A program made the position numbers and the translations under genes. Below the pieces are notes generated by a model. The model searched no databases, was not told where the DNA came from, and saw nothing but the letters and a program-made list of their open reading frames with translations. From Polynucleobacter sp. AP-Titi-500A-B4 (GTDB lineage Bacteria > Pseudomonadota > Gammaproteobacteria > Burkholderiales > Burkholderiaceae), in contig NZ_CP061311.1 of the NCBI RefSeq assembly GCF_018688095.1, positions 368,764-432,763 on the forward strand: DNA of 64,000 bases, written 5' to 3'. The first letter of the stretch is position 1. The number at the start of each line of letters is the position of its first letter. Shown piece after piece: positions 1 through 8,373 of this stretch.

Positions 1-83
1 CTTTTTAGGATGACCCATGTTTTTTATATATTGCGCTGCAACATAAACCAGATTCAAGGTTTTGGAGTGTCGCAACAAAATGA

Positions 84-1073
84 ATGAATAAATGTTTATC
101 AAACAATTTGAGTGAGATGCAGGATAAGCAGCCAGCAATGTTGGCCGCTAAAAATCTGCTAGCCCACGCTATGGCTCCGGTGTATCGAGTTATCAATGGC
201 TTGCTCGTTGTGACCGTATTCATGGTGGTTGGTCTTTGGCTGTCTGGCAATGGAACCAATGCAGGTGCTTTTGATCTTGCCCGTATCTTGGTGCCAGATG
301 AAGCGCGGCATATTGTGTGGAGTAATGGCTTTAGCATGCTCGATCAATACAAGACTGCTAATGAAAGTTCTAGCACCCCAGTTTCTGAAACTGATATTGC
401 GAGCGTCATTTATCCCAAGCCATCTGCTGGTAACTCTGGTTTAAGTAGTGCAAAACAGCAAACTATTGCCCTATTGATGCCTTCTGTAGCCCAGGTGCAG
501 GTGAAGTCGATCTCCCATTTAGCGGACCGGATTCCGGCTGCCAAGATCGATCCTCAGGCTTTAGATAGTAATTTGATGGGCTCGATTCAGAATCAGCGCG
601 CAGTAGCCGACTTCTTTGAAAAGAAATACAGTCTCGATCGCGCCAAGATTGAAGAATATGTTTCCAAAACGATTTTGATTGCTAAAGAAGTCAATATTGA
701 TCCTGTCTTGTTATTGGCAGTGATTTCCGTTGAGTCAAACTTCAATCCCAATACCAAGAGTCATGCTGGCGCAGAAGGCTTGATGCAAGTGATGACTTCA
801 GTTCACCGTGATAAATATGCCTTGTATGGCGGTACTCAAGAGGCCGTCAAGCCTGAAGTGAATATTCGTGTCGGCGCTTATATTTTGAAGTACCTCATTG
901 CTACTGCAGGTTCTTTGCGTAATGGGCTGAAGTTTTATGTAGGTGCAGCTAATGCGGAGGATGACGGGGGTTATACCGATAAGGTGATGGCTGAGCGTAA
1001 TCGTTTGATTAGCCTTTGCCAGAATCGTTCAACTAATCGTTTAACCCTGAATGGTAAGAACGTACGTTCTTAA
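84..1073 (+). CDS. Membrane-anchored lytic transglycosylase (SLT domain)
   Basis: Predicted peptidoglycan lytic transglycosylase, cleaving the glycan strand between MurNAc and GlcNAc in the periplasm. The 329-residue product has a short cytoplasmic N-terminus, one hydrophobic segment at about residues 36-55 that should act as an uncleaved anchor, a polar linker to about residue 170, and a C-terminal SLT (lysozyme-like) domain. The family motifs are visible: ISVESNFNP with catalytic Glu217, GLMQVM, and a later NIRVGAYIL segment. The start is uncertain because the ATG at 84 has no clear ribosome binding site; ATGs at 117 and 138 would keep the anchor. A strong hairpin terminator follows. The substrate class is well supported, the physiological role is not. 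Confidence 0.85.
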   Translation: MNKCLSNNLSEMQDKQPAMLAAKNLLAHAMAPVYRVINGLLVVTVFMVVGLWLSGNGTNAGAFDLARILVPDEARHIVWSNGFSMLDQYKTANESSSTPVSETDIASVIYPKPSAGNSGLSSAKQQTIALLMPSVAQVQVKSISHLADRIPAAKIDPQALDSNLMGSIQNQRAVADFFEKKYSLDRAKIEEYVSKTILIAKEVNIDPVLLLAVISVESNFNPNTKSHAGAEGLMQVMTSVHRDKYALYGGTQEAVKPEVNIRVGAYILKYLIATAGSLRNGLKFYVGAANAEDDGGYTDKVMAERNRLISLCQNRSTNRLTLNGKNVRS

Positions 1074-1093
1074 TTAAAGAAGTGACCCATTAT

Positions 1094-1117
1094 AAAAGCC
1101 ACCCTAGGGTGGCTTTT
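1094..1117. terminator. Bidirectional terminator between transglycosylase and FKBP gene
   Basis: A nearly perfect inverted repeat (AAAAGCCACCC / GGGTGGCTTTT) with A-rich and T-rich flanks on opposite sides lies between two convergent genes, so it can end transcription in both directions. Confidence 0.85.
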
Positions 1118-1147
1118 GTTTGTACTGAGGAATGCTGATACGAGTGC

Positions 1148-1495
1148 TTAATTCACTCCATGCAATTCCACATCAAATACCAGTGTTGCATTGGGCGGAA
1201 TCACACCGCCTGCACCTCTTGCGCCATAACCCATCTCAGAAGGGATGATTAAGGTGCGCTTGCCACCAACCTTCATACCAGCAACACCCTGGTCCCAGCC
1301 TTTAATGACATGACCTGCCCCCAGAGGAAAGCTAAAGAGCTGGCCGCGATCGAGTGAGCTATCAAATTTCTGACCCTTATGGCCTGGGGCATTCTCGTCA
1401 TAGAGCCAGCCGGTGTAATGCACATCAACGTGGTTGCCAGCAGTAGCTTCTTTGCCGTCGCCAACTACGGTATCGATTTTTTTGAGTTCGGTCAT
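1148..1495 (-). CDS. FKBP-type peptidyl-prolyl cis-trans isomerase
   Basis: Small single-domain FKBP isomerase of 115 residues that should catalyse proline isomerisation in the cytoplasm; no signal peptide is present. The FKBP core is recognisable: VHYTGWLYD near the N-terminus, FDSSLDRGQLFSFPLG, VIKGWDQGVAGMKVGG, and the C-terminal IPPNATLVFDVEL. The start at 1495 (MTELKK) is preferred over an upstream in-frame ATG at 1516 because AGGAAAAATC sits directly before it as a ribosome binding site. The gene is convergent with the transglycosylase and shares its terminator. The exact paralogue (FklB, SlyD or FkpA type) cannot be set, but the length and lack of an N-terminal dimerisation domain fit the minimal FKBP type. 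Confidence 0.9.
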   Translation of the reverse strand: MTELKKIDTVVGDGKEATAGNHVDVHYTGWLYDENAPGHKGQKFDSSLDRGQLFSFPLGAGHVIKGWDQGVAGMKVGGKRTLIIPSEMGYGARGAGGVIPPNATLVFDVELHGVN

Positions 1496-1580
1496 GATTT
1501 TTCCTATTGGGTACAAATTGACTGGCTAGTATATTCTGAGCTCTAGATTCTGACTGCAAGCGTAACGAAAGCCCAATGAC

Positions 1581-2597
1581 ATGAGTAATTACTGGCCCAA
1601 TTCTGCATATCAAACATTGTTACCAAGCCCTGATGGGCAATTATTGGTAACAGATGATTTTTTGCGGACGTATTTGCAAAGACCTGAGCTGAGCCTCGTG
1701 CCCGAATCCTGCGCTGCTGAAAAAGCGCTTCATCAGCGTCTTGCTGAAAGCCCTCGGGCAAGCATTACTGAGCAAGAGATTGCCGCAATGGCTGATGAGG
1801 ACATCCAGGAAAACTATCGAGTCTGGTTGCGTTATCGAGCACGTCTACTTGCAGCAAGTTCTTTAGAAGGCTTTTACATGAGCTTGTTTAAGGGTGATGG
1901 TGTAGATGTGCCGCCCTTATTTGTGATACAGCTCGCGCAGATCTTTGTTCGTCATATCCTGGGTGAAGCGGCGCATCCATTAGAAGTGCGTATGGCCGAG
2001 ATCTTTTTTAGAACTCAAAAAATCACCGTTCTAGAAGACAGTATTGTCATGGCCGCCGATGAAGAGGTTGTCGCTCGTAATGCACAGGCTGGCGAGTCCG
2101 GAAATATCATGGACTTGCTTAAAGGTAAATCGATGCTGACCAAATCAGCAGATCTAGATGTCTTATACGAAGACAATGCCAGTGAATATTGGGCGCGCAA
2201 TGAAGATTTTGATTTTGCTATTCAACTCAATTTTGGTCATGAGCCTATCAATCATTTTTGTCGCGTACTAGAAAAGTGGATTAAACACTTTTTAGGCGTA
2301 GCTGTCCGCATTACCCCCATGCAGCAAATTAGCGATCCTAAATGGTCCTGGCATGTGGGCTTAGATGCAGCGGCAACCGATATATTGAATAAGCTTTACA
2401 ACAAAGAGCTGCTAGAGGCAGACGAGCTTGAGAAAGTCATTTGTCTATTTCGTTTGGACTTTATTGATGAGGCAGCGGTCACTAAGGTGCAGCAAGGCAA
2501 GCCAGTTTATCTAGCGATCGCGATGAATGATCAACAGCAATTAAAGCTCAAGCCGCAAAACTTGCTATTTAACTTGCCGCTAGCAAGAGTTTCTTAA
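1581..2597 (+). CDS. Conserved protein resembling the DUF6352 family
   Basis: A 338-residue soluble protein with no signal peptide or membrane segment. From memory the N-terminus (WPNSAYQTLLPSPDGQLLVTDDF) and the overall length match a Burkholderiales family listed as DUF6352, of unknown function; I cannot confirm this without a search. The sequence is mixed alpha-helical in character, rich in acidic residues, with a WARNEDFDFAIQLNFG segment near the middle and a C-terminal FRLDFIDEAAV segment. It starts 65 bases after the divergent FKBP gene and its stop codon overlaps the end of the convergent MFS gene by four bases. No catalytic motif was identified. Confidence 0.75.
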   Translation: MSNYWPNSAYQTLLPSPDGQLLVTDDFLRTYLQRPELSLVPESCAAEKALHQRLAESPRASITEQEIAAMADEDIQENYRVWLRYRARLLAASSLEGFYMSLFKGDGVDVPPLFVIQLAQIFVRHILGEAAHPLEVRMAEIFFRTQKITVLEDSIVMAADEEVVARNAQAGESGNIMDLLKGKSMLTKSADLDVLYEDNASEYWARNEDFDFAIQLNFGHEPINHFCRVLEKWIKHFLGVAVRITPMQQISDPKWSWHVGLDAAATDILNKLYNKELLEADELEKVICLFRLDFIDEAAVTKVQQGKPVYLAIAMNDQQQLKLKPQNLLFNLPLARVS

Positions 2598-3787
2598 GCG
2601 ATCGATTGCTTCTTGTTCTGGGCTGAAAGCCACAGAAGCGCAAGTGCAGTAATGATGACTGGAATGAGTGAGCCCATATTGAGGATATTCCACCCCTGAG
2701 AGGTGACAAGGGCGCCTGATCCAAAAGAAGTAAAGGCCATCGTCCCAAAGACAAAGAAGTTAATCGATGCTTGTGCTTTGTCTCGCTCATTGGGTTTGTA
2801 GGCCGTCATTGCCAAAGAGGTTGAGCCAGTAAATAAAAAGTTCCAGCCAACGCCGAGCAGGAAAAGGGCGATTAAAAATTGATGCAGATCTGCTCCCGTT
2901 AAGGCAATCAGGATGCAGATAAAGTTTAGGATAACTCCAAGCCCCATAATTTTGAGGGCGCCAAAACGTTGAATCAAAGTGCCCGTAAAAAATCCTGGGG
3001 CAAACATCCCGATGACATGCCACTCCAATACCAATGCCGTGTCAGAAAACGGTAGACCGCAAATTTGCATGGCCAATGGTGTAGCCGCCATCAATAAATT
3101 CATCACGCCGTAACCGAGCGCTGCACCAATGACCGCAACCATGAACACGGGCTGTTGGAGAATCGTCTTTAGGGGGCGCCCATCCGAAAGGGCATGTTGC
3201 GTTTTGAATTCTGCAGGGAAGTGAATGAATTGCATCACCACGATTCCGATTAAGCCAGCGATCGAAAGTGTGAGGTAGGCACCCAAAAAAGCAGTGTCAA
3301 ACAGGTTGCGCGTCCAGGAGGCAAGATTGGGTCCAATCACCGCCCCCAAGATACCGCCAGCCAAAACCCAAGATACTGCTTTGTCGCGTTGACTTGTCTC
3401 AGTCAACTCTGCTGCTGCAAAACGGTAAAGCTGACCATTGGCGCTGTAGTAGCCGGCAATAAAAGTGCCCGTCACGAGGAGCCAGAAGTTTCGACTCACA
3501 GCTGCATAGGCGCATAACAAGGCGGATAAGACCGCTACTAGCAATCCCAACTGGAAAGAAATCTTTCTACCAAAACGGTTTTGAGATTTTGCAACGATAG
3601 AGGTAGAAAAGGCCGCACCAACAACATAGCCCATAACGGGTAGGGTGGCCATCCAACTGGCCGGGGCTAAGCTCAACCCTACGAGACCATTAATGGCAAT
3701 AAAGGTGACGTTATTAGTCAGGAATAGACCCTGGCAAAGAATCAGCAAGACGAGGTTTTTATTGAGTAAGGGGTGCTTGCTAGTCAT
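2594..3787 (-). CDS. MFS transporter
   Basis: Inner-membrane major facilitator superfamily permease of 397 residues with about twelve hydrophobic segments. The loop between helices 2 and 3 has the family signature in the form KSQNRFGRKISFQLG, and a related GTLIQRFGALKIMG loop occurs in the second half, as expected from the internal duplication of the fold. Substrate cannot be told from sequence; the general look is that of a drug or metabolite proton antiporter. It is a monocistronic-looking gene, divergent from icd across a 236-base gap and convergent with the DUF6352-like gene. Confidence 0.85.
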   Translation of the reverse strand: MTSKHPLLNKNLVLLILCQGLFLTNNVTFIAINGLVGLSLAPASWMATLPVMGYVVGAAFSTSIVAKSQNRFGRKISFQLGLLVAVLSALLCAYAAVSRNFWLLVTGTFIAGYYSANGQLYRFAAAELTETSQRDKAVSWVLAGGILGAVIGPNLASWTRNLFDTAFLGAYLTLSIAGLIGIVVMQFIHFPAEFKTQHALSDGRPLKTILQQPVFMVAVIGAALGYGVMNLLMAATPLAMQICGLPFSDTALVLEWHVIGMFAPGFFTGTLIQRFGALKIMGLGVILNFICILIALTGADLHQFLIALFLLGVGWNFLFTGSTSLAMTAYKPNERDKAQASINFFVFGTMAFTSFGSGALVTSQGWNILNMGSLIPVIITALALLWLSAQNKKQSIA

Positions 3788-4023
3788 GTCATGCAGTTTA
3801 CGGGCAATTAAGGGCTTTGGCTGTCTTGGTGGATTCCCTTAAATTCAGCCTCAGAGGAGGCTTTGGGGTGCAAAACCTCCATTTTTGCTACCCCCAATGA
3901 TTTAAAATCGAAGACTCGCCTCATTGGCAATGAGTCAGCTAAAAGCGGCTTGCAAAATGCGGATATGAGAGTGGCAGGGTAAAAACCTGGCTCTGTAAAT
4001 TTATCAATATCGAGGAAAAGTTA

Positions 4024-6258
4024 ATGGCTTCAGAGAAATCAAAGATTATTTACACACTGACAGACGAGGCACCATTTTTGGCGACCTGCGCGTTTCTACC
4101 AATCATCCGTACTTTTACAGCGCCAGCTGGAGTGGAAGTGATAGAAAGCGATATTTCTGTGGCTGGACGTATCTTGGCTGAGTTCTCCGATTGCCTAACT
4201 GCCGAGCAAAAAGTTCCTGATAATTTGGCTGCGCTTGGCAAGATGACCTTAATGCCTGACGCTAACATTATTAAGCTACCCAACATTAGCGCTTCTGTTC
4301 CTCAGTTACTCGCAGCGATTAAAGAATTGCAAGACAAGGGATACAAGATCCCCAATTTTCCTGAAGATCCGAAGACGGATGATGAAAAGGCGATTCGTGC
4401 TCGTTACTCCAAATGTTTAGGTAGTTCTGTAAATCCAGTATTGCGTGAAGGTAACTCCGATCGTCGTGCCCCGAATGCGGTTAAGCGTTATGCTCGCAAA
4501 AATCCACACTCGATGGGCGAGTGGAGTCAAGCCTCCCGCACTCACGTATCACACATGCATGGCGGTGATTTCTATGCTGGTGAAAAGTCAATGACCATGA
4601 CTAAGGCCTGCGATGTGAAGATGGACCTGGTGACCAAGAGTGGCAAAAATATTGTGCTTAAATCAAAAGTCTCTTTATTGGCTGGTGAAATTATCGACAG
4701 CATGTATATGAGCAAAAAAGCATTGTGCGAGTTCTATGAAAAAGAAATCGAAGATGCTTATAAGACTGGCATGATGTTGTCTTTGCACGTCAAGGCCACC
4801 ATGATGAAGGTCTCTCACCCGATCGTCTTTGGTCACGCAGTCAGAATTTTCTATAAAGATGCGTTTGCTAAACATGGCAAGCTATTTGATGAGCTAGGCG
4901 TCAATGTCAATAACGGCATGAGCAGTCTGTACGAAAAGATCAAGACCTTGCCAGAATCGAAGCGTGAAGAAATCATTCAAGATTTGCACGCTTGTCACGA
5001 GCACCGCCCAGCTTTGGCGATGGTGGACTCTGCTAAAGGCATTACCAATCTTCACTCTCCAAGCGATGTGATTGTGGATGCCTCTATGCCAGCCATGATT
5101 CGTGTTGGCGGCAAGATGTGGGGTGCAGATGGTCGTTTGCACGACACTAAAGCGGTGATTCCAGAAAGTACCTTTGCCCGTATTTATCAAGAAATTATCA
5201 ATTTCTGTAAGACTCATGGCAACTTTGATCCAACGACGATGGGTACGGTGCCTAACGTCGGATTGATGGCTCAACAGGCTGAAGAGTATGGCTCACACGA
5301 CAAGACTTTTGAAATCCCAGAAGCAGGAGTAGCCCGTATCGTTGCAGATGACGGTACCGTATTGCTTGAGCAGAATGTGGAAGAGGGTGATATTTGGCGT
5401 ATGTGCCAAGTCAAAGATGCACCAATTCGTGACTGGGTGAAGTTGGCAGTCAATCGTGCGCGCCTCTCCAATACTCCAGCAGTATTCTGGTTGGATGAGT
5501 ACCGTCCCCACGAAGCTGAGTTAATCAAGAAGGTCAACACCTATCTCAAGGATTACGATCTCACGGGCGTGGATATCCAAATCATGTCTCAAACCCGTGC
5601 GATGCGTTACACCTTAGAGCGTGTGATTCGTGGCAAAGACACCATTTCTGTTACCGGTAACATCTTGCGCGACTACCTGACCGACTTGTTCCCGATTATG
5701 GAATTGGGTACTAGCGCGAAGATGTTGTCCATCGTGCCTTTGATGGCTGGTGGCGGTTTATTCGAAACAGGTGCTGGTGGCTCTGCTCCTAAGCACGTTC
5801 AGCAACTCGTAGAAGAAAACCATCTACGCTGGGATTCACTAGGTGAATTTTTAGCTTTGGGTGTATCGCTCGAAGACATTGGCGACAAGACTGGCAACCC
5901 TAAAGTGAAGATCTTGGCCCGCACCTTGGATGATGCGACCGGCAAATTGTTAGATAACAACAAGTCTCCTTCACCGCGAACTGGCGAGTTGGATAACCGT
6001 GGTAGCCAGTTCTACCTAGCGATGTACTGGGCCCAAGCCTTAGCTGCCCAAACGGAAGATAAAGAACTGCAAGCTTACTTCGCGCCTTTAGCTAAAGCTT
6101 TGGCTGAAAATGAGCAAAAGATTACTGAAGAATTCAAGGCAGTTCAAGGTAAGCCTGCTGATATTGGTGGTTACTATGTAGTTGACCCTGAAAAGTGCAC
6201 AGCCGTCATGCGTCCAAGTGCGACCTTCAATGCAGCGCTCAAAGCAGCTAGCGCTTAA
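4024..6258 (+). CDS. icd: NADP-dependent isocitrate dehydrogenase, monomeric type
   Basis: Oxidative decarboxylation of isocitrate to 2-oxoglutarate in the TCA cycle, producing NADPH. The 744-residue length and start (IIYTLTDEAPFLATCAFLPI) identify the large monomeric type II enzyme known from Azotobacter and Vibrio, not the roughly 420-residue homodimer. Typical segments include SVNPVLREGNSDRRAPNAVK, the phosphate-binding region of this family, and ENHLRWDSLGEFLALG near the C-terminus. A good ribosome binding site (GAGGAA) precedes the ATG by about six bases. It stands alone with its own strong terminator. Confidence 0.96.
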   Translation: MASEKSKIIYTLTDEAPFLATCAFLPIIRTFTAPAGVEVIESDISVAGRILAEFSDCLTAEQKVPDNLAALGKMTLMPDANIIKLPNISASVPQLLAAIKELQDKGYKIPNFPEDPKTDDEKAIRARYSKCLGSSVNPVLREGNSDRRAPNAVKRYARKNPHSMGEWSQASRTHVSHMHGGDFYAGEKSMTMTKACDVKMDLVTKSGKNIVLKSKVSLLAGEIIDSMYMSKKALCEFYEKEIEDAYKTGMMLSLHVKATMMKVSHPIVFGHAVRIFYKDAFAKHGKLFDELGVNVNNGMSSLYEKIKTLPESKREEIIQDLHACHEHRPALAMVDSAKGITNLHSPSDVIVDASMPAMIRVGGKMWGADGRLHDTKAVIPESTFARIYQEIINFCKTHGNFDPTTMGTVPNVGLMAQQAEEYGSHDKTFEIPEAGVARIVADDGTVLLEQNVEEGDIWRMCQVKDAPIRDWVKLAVNRARLSNTPAVFWLDEYRPHEAELIKKVNTYLKDYDLTGVDIQIMSQTRAMRYTLERVIRGKDTISVTGNILRDYLTDLFPIMELGTSAKMLSIVPLMAGGGLFETGAGGSAPKHVQQLVEENHLRWDSLGEFLALGVSLEDIGDKTGNPKVKILARTLDDATGKLLDNNKSPSPRTGELDNRGSQFYLAMYWAQALAAQTEDKELQAYFAPLAKALAENEQKITEEFKAVQGKPADIGGYYVVDPEKCTAVMRPSATFNAALKAASA

Positions 6259-6301
6259 TAGGTATAAGCGATAAGAATCTAATTTTTAAGATTCGGTTTA
6301 A

Positions 6302-6337
6302 GATAAAAAGGCAAACTCTCGGGTTTGCTTTTTTATC
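6302..6337 (+). terminator. Rho-independent terminator of icd
   Basis: Long stem with arms GATAAAAAGGCAAAC and GTTTGCTTTTTTATC around a six-base loop, with one G.T pair and a run of six T on the descending arm. Confidence 0.9.
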
Positions 6338-6361
6338 GCCATCCATTTTTCGATAGTCTTC

Positions 6362-6769
6362 ATGCCAAAACCAAAAGACCTTGTTGAGTTAACTTATCTA
6401 AGCGAGGCCGTCTCTGATATGTCCTTCTTGGGTCTGATGCGCCTATTGGAATCAGCCCGTGCGTTCAATCTACGACATGGTATTACTGGCATCTTGTTTT
6501 ATGACAACCAGCAATTTGGACAGGCCATTGAGGGCGAGCGTGCCAATGTCATGAAAGTATGGAAGCGTATTCAGGAAGATAAGCGCCATCATCGCATTGA
6601 GCTACTGGAAATTCGGGAAGTCGCAGAGCGTAGTTTTCCTGAGTGGCTACTCCGCTTTTATGGCGGAGAAACTTTGGTTAAGGATTATCCCGTCTTGGCC
6701 GGCATGGTTGGTGGCCTGGATAAGCATAGCCTTCTATTGCTTAATAAGATGCGTGAGGCCCAGGTTTAA
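6362..6769 (+). CDS. Single-domain BLUF blue-light sensor
   Basis: Short (135-residue) BLUF protein that should bind FAD and sense blue light. Residues expected for flavin photochemistry are present: Tyr12 in ELTYLSEA, Asn36 in ARAFNLRHGITG, Gln54 in FGQAIEGE, and Trp95 in SFPEWLL. The methionine that usually follows the tryptophan two residues later is Leu97 here. The BLUF core takes up residues 8-100 and only about 35 residues follow, so there is no attached EAL, GGDEF or cyclase output; signalling must go through a partner protein. It lies between icd and msrP, about 50 bases from msrP, with no gene next to it that is an obvious partner. Confidence 0.9.
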   Translation: MPKPKDLVELTYLSEAVSDMSFLGLMRLLESARAFNLRHGITGILFYDNQQFGQAIEGERANVMKVWKRIQEDKRHHRIELLEIREVAERSFPEWLLRFYGGETLVKDYPVLAGMVGGLDKHSLLLLNKMREAQV

Positions 6770-6835
6770 TCTGTGGTCTGAGCAACAAATCCATATCAGT
6801 AGCAAAATAGCTCTATTACTTTGATGGAGCATGCC

Positions 6836-7798
6836 ATGGGCTTTATTGATAAATCAATTCTTTCTAGTGATATCACACCCCAAACCGTTTTTGAGAATCG
6901 TCGCGCTTTAATCAAGGCTGCTGCTGCCGGCAGTTTTGGTGCGGCGCTAGCCCCTTGGTTTTCAAGGCAAGCGCTTGCCTCCACTCCCGATAAATTGGCT
7001 GCAACGCTCAATTCTGCTTACAGCGTTAAAGATGAAGCTACACCTTATAAATATGTAACGAGTTACAACAACTTTTATGAGTTCGGTACAGATAAATCAG
7101 ATCCTGTTGCTTATGCAGGTAGCTTGCAAACACGGCCTTGGACGATTTCGGTTGAAGGTTTGGTGAAAAAACCCATAACACTGGATATAGATGCCTTATT
7201 AAAACTGGCCCCAATGGAAGAGCGCATTTATCGTATGCGTTGTGTCGAGGGTTGGTCGATGGTGATTCCTTGGGATGGATATTCTTTATCAAAACTCATT
7301 AACAAAGTTGAGCCTCTAGGTTCGGCCAAGTTTGTAGAATTTATTTCGCTGGCTGACCGTAAACAAATGCCGGGAATCAGTAGCAATATTATTGAGTGGC
7401 CCTATCGCGAGGGTTTGCGGATGGATGAGGCCATGAATCCGCTTACACTGCTTACTTTTGGCTTATATGGCGAAGTATTGCCAAAACAAAATGGGGCACC
7501 TGTGCGAATTGTGGTGCCTTGGAAATATGGCTTCAAGAGTGCAAAGTCAATTGTCAAAATTCGGTTTACCGAAGACATGCCCAAGACGAGTTGGAGTCAA
7601 TTTGATGCTCGTGAATATGGTTTCTATTCCAATGTAAACCCACAGGTGGATCATCCGCGCTGGAGTCAGGCTACAGAGCGGCGAATTGGCGACGCTAAGG
7701 GTATGTTTGCGCCCAAGATCAAGACTCAAATGTTTAATGGTTATGCTGACCAAGTAGCCAGTATGTACGCTGGTATGGATTTAAAGAAGTACTATTAA
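6836..7798 (+). CDS. msrP: Periplasmic methionine sulfoxide reductase, molybdenum subunit
   Basis: Catalytic subunit of the MsrPQ system, which repairs methionine sulfoxide in periplasmic proteins using a molybdopterin centre (YedY fold). The N-terminus carries a Tat-type signal with twin arginine in ENRRALIKAAAAGSFGAA, followed by an Ala-rich stretch and ALA cleavage region. The molybdenum-ligating cysteine lies in RMRCVEGWSMVIPWDGY. The start at 6836 is chosen because GGAG lies seven bases upstream; the ATG at 6824 is the alternative. The lipocalin gene starts three bases after its stop, so they are probably one transcript. The heme partner msrQ is not adjacent but lies about 9 kb away. Confidence 0.93.
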   Translation: MGFIDKSILSSDITPQTVFENRRALIKAAAAGSFGAALAPWFSRQALASTPDKLAATLNSAYSVKDEATPYKYVTSYNNFYEFGTDKSDPVAYAGSLQTRPWTISVEGLVKKPITLDIDALLKLAPMEERIYRMRCVEGWSMVIPWDGYSLSKLINKVEPLGSAKFVEFISLADRKQMPGISSNIIEWPYREGLRMDEAMNPLTLLTFGLYGEVLPKQNGAPVRIVVPWKYGFKSAKSIVKIRFTEDMPKTSWSQFDAREYGFYSNVNPQVDHPRWSQATERRIGDAKGMFAPKIKTQMFNGYADQVASMYAGMDLKKYY

Positions 7799-7801
7799 TA
7801 G

Positions 7802-8359
7802 ATGAATCTAATTTACTCATCAGTTTTTAGCACTTTTCTTTTTCTATTCAGCACATCTGTCTTTAGTCAGGCTGCTGATACTCCAGTAAAAACCATTTCA
7901 TCCCTAGATGTTCCGCGTTACTTGGGGACTTGGTATGAGATTGCTAAATTTCCAAACTGGTTTCAAAGAAAGTGTCTGAGCAATACCCAGGCGGTCTATT
8001 CAGTGAGAGCAGATGGCAATTTAAAGGTACTCAATAGTTGCAAAGGAGCTGATGGCGAGACCTCACAGGCCGAGGGTACCGCGAGACAAATTGGCGCAAA
8101 AGATTCTCCAAAGCTGGAGGTGCGTTTTGCTCCTGCGTGGCTTGGATTTTTACCAATGGTTTGGGGTGATTACTGGGTAATCGATTTAGACTCCCAATAT
8201 CAATTAGCTGCGGTGAGCGATCCTAGGCGAGAATATCTCTGGATACTCTCTAGAACACCGCAGCTTGATCAGAAAGTCTATGAAGAATTACTCCAGCGGC
8301 TTCAAGCTCAGCAATTTAATGTGCAAAAGCTTGAATTGACTCCGCAGGCTAGTAAATAA
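7802..8359 (+). CDS. blc: Secreted bacterial lipocalin
   Basis: Lipocalin of 185 residues with a Sec signal peptide (hydrophobic to about residue 19, cleavage near FSQA) and the family signature GTWYEIAKFPNWFQR at the first strand, plus the YWVIDLD and conserved arginine (SRTPQL) segments of structurally conserved regions 2 and 3. Bacterial Blc proteins bind fatty acids or lysophospholipids. Unlike E. coli Blc there is no lipobox cysteine, so the product should be soluble in the periplasm rather than outer-membrane anchored. It follows msrP by three bases, which suggests joint expression with the envelope repair enzyme. Confidence 0.88.
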   Translation: MNLIYSSVFSTFLFLFSTSVFSQAADTPVKTISSLDVPRYLGTWYEIAKFPNWFQRKCLSNTQAVYSVRADGNLKVLNSCKGADGETSQAEGTARQIGAKDSPKLEVRFAPAWLGFLPMVWGDYWVIDLDSQYQLAAVSDPRREYLWILSRTPQLDQKVYEELLQRLQAQQFNVQKLELTPQASK

Positions 8360-8373
8360 ATAAAGTTCTAGAG

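Noticed and set aside
3847..3864. GCCTC/GAGGC hairpin between the MFS gene and icd
   Set aside because: Only five pairs and three T; too weak to call as terminator or operator.
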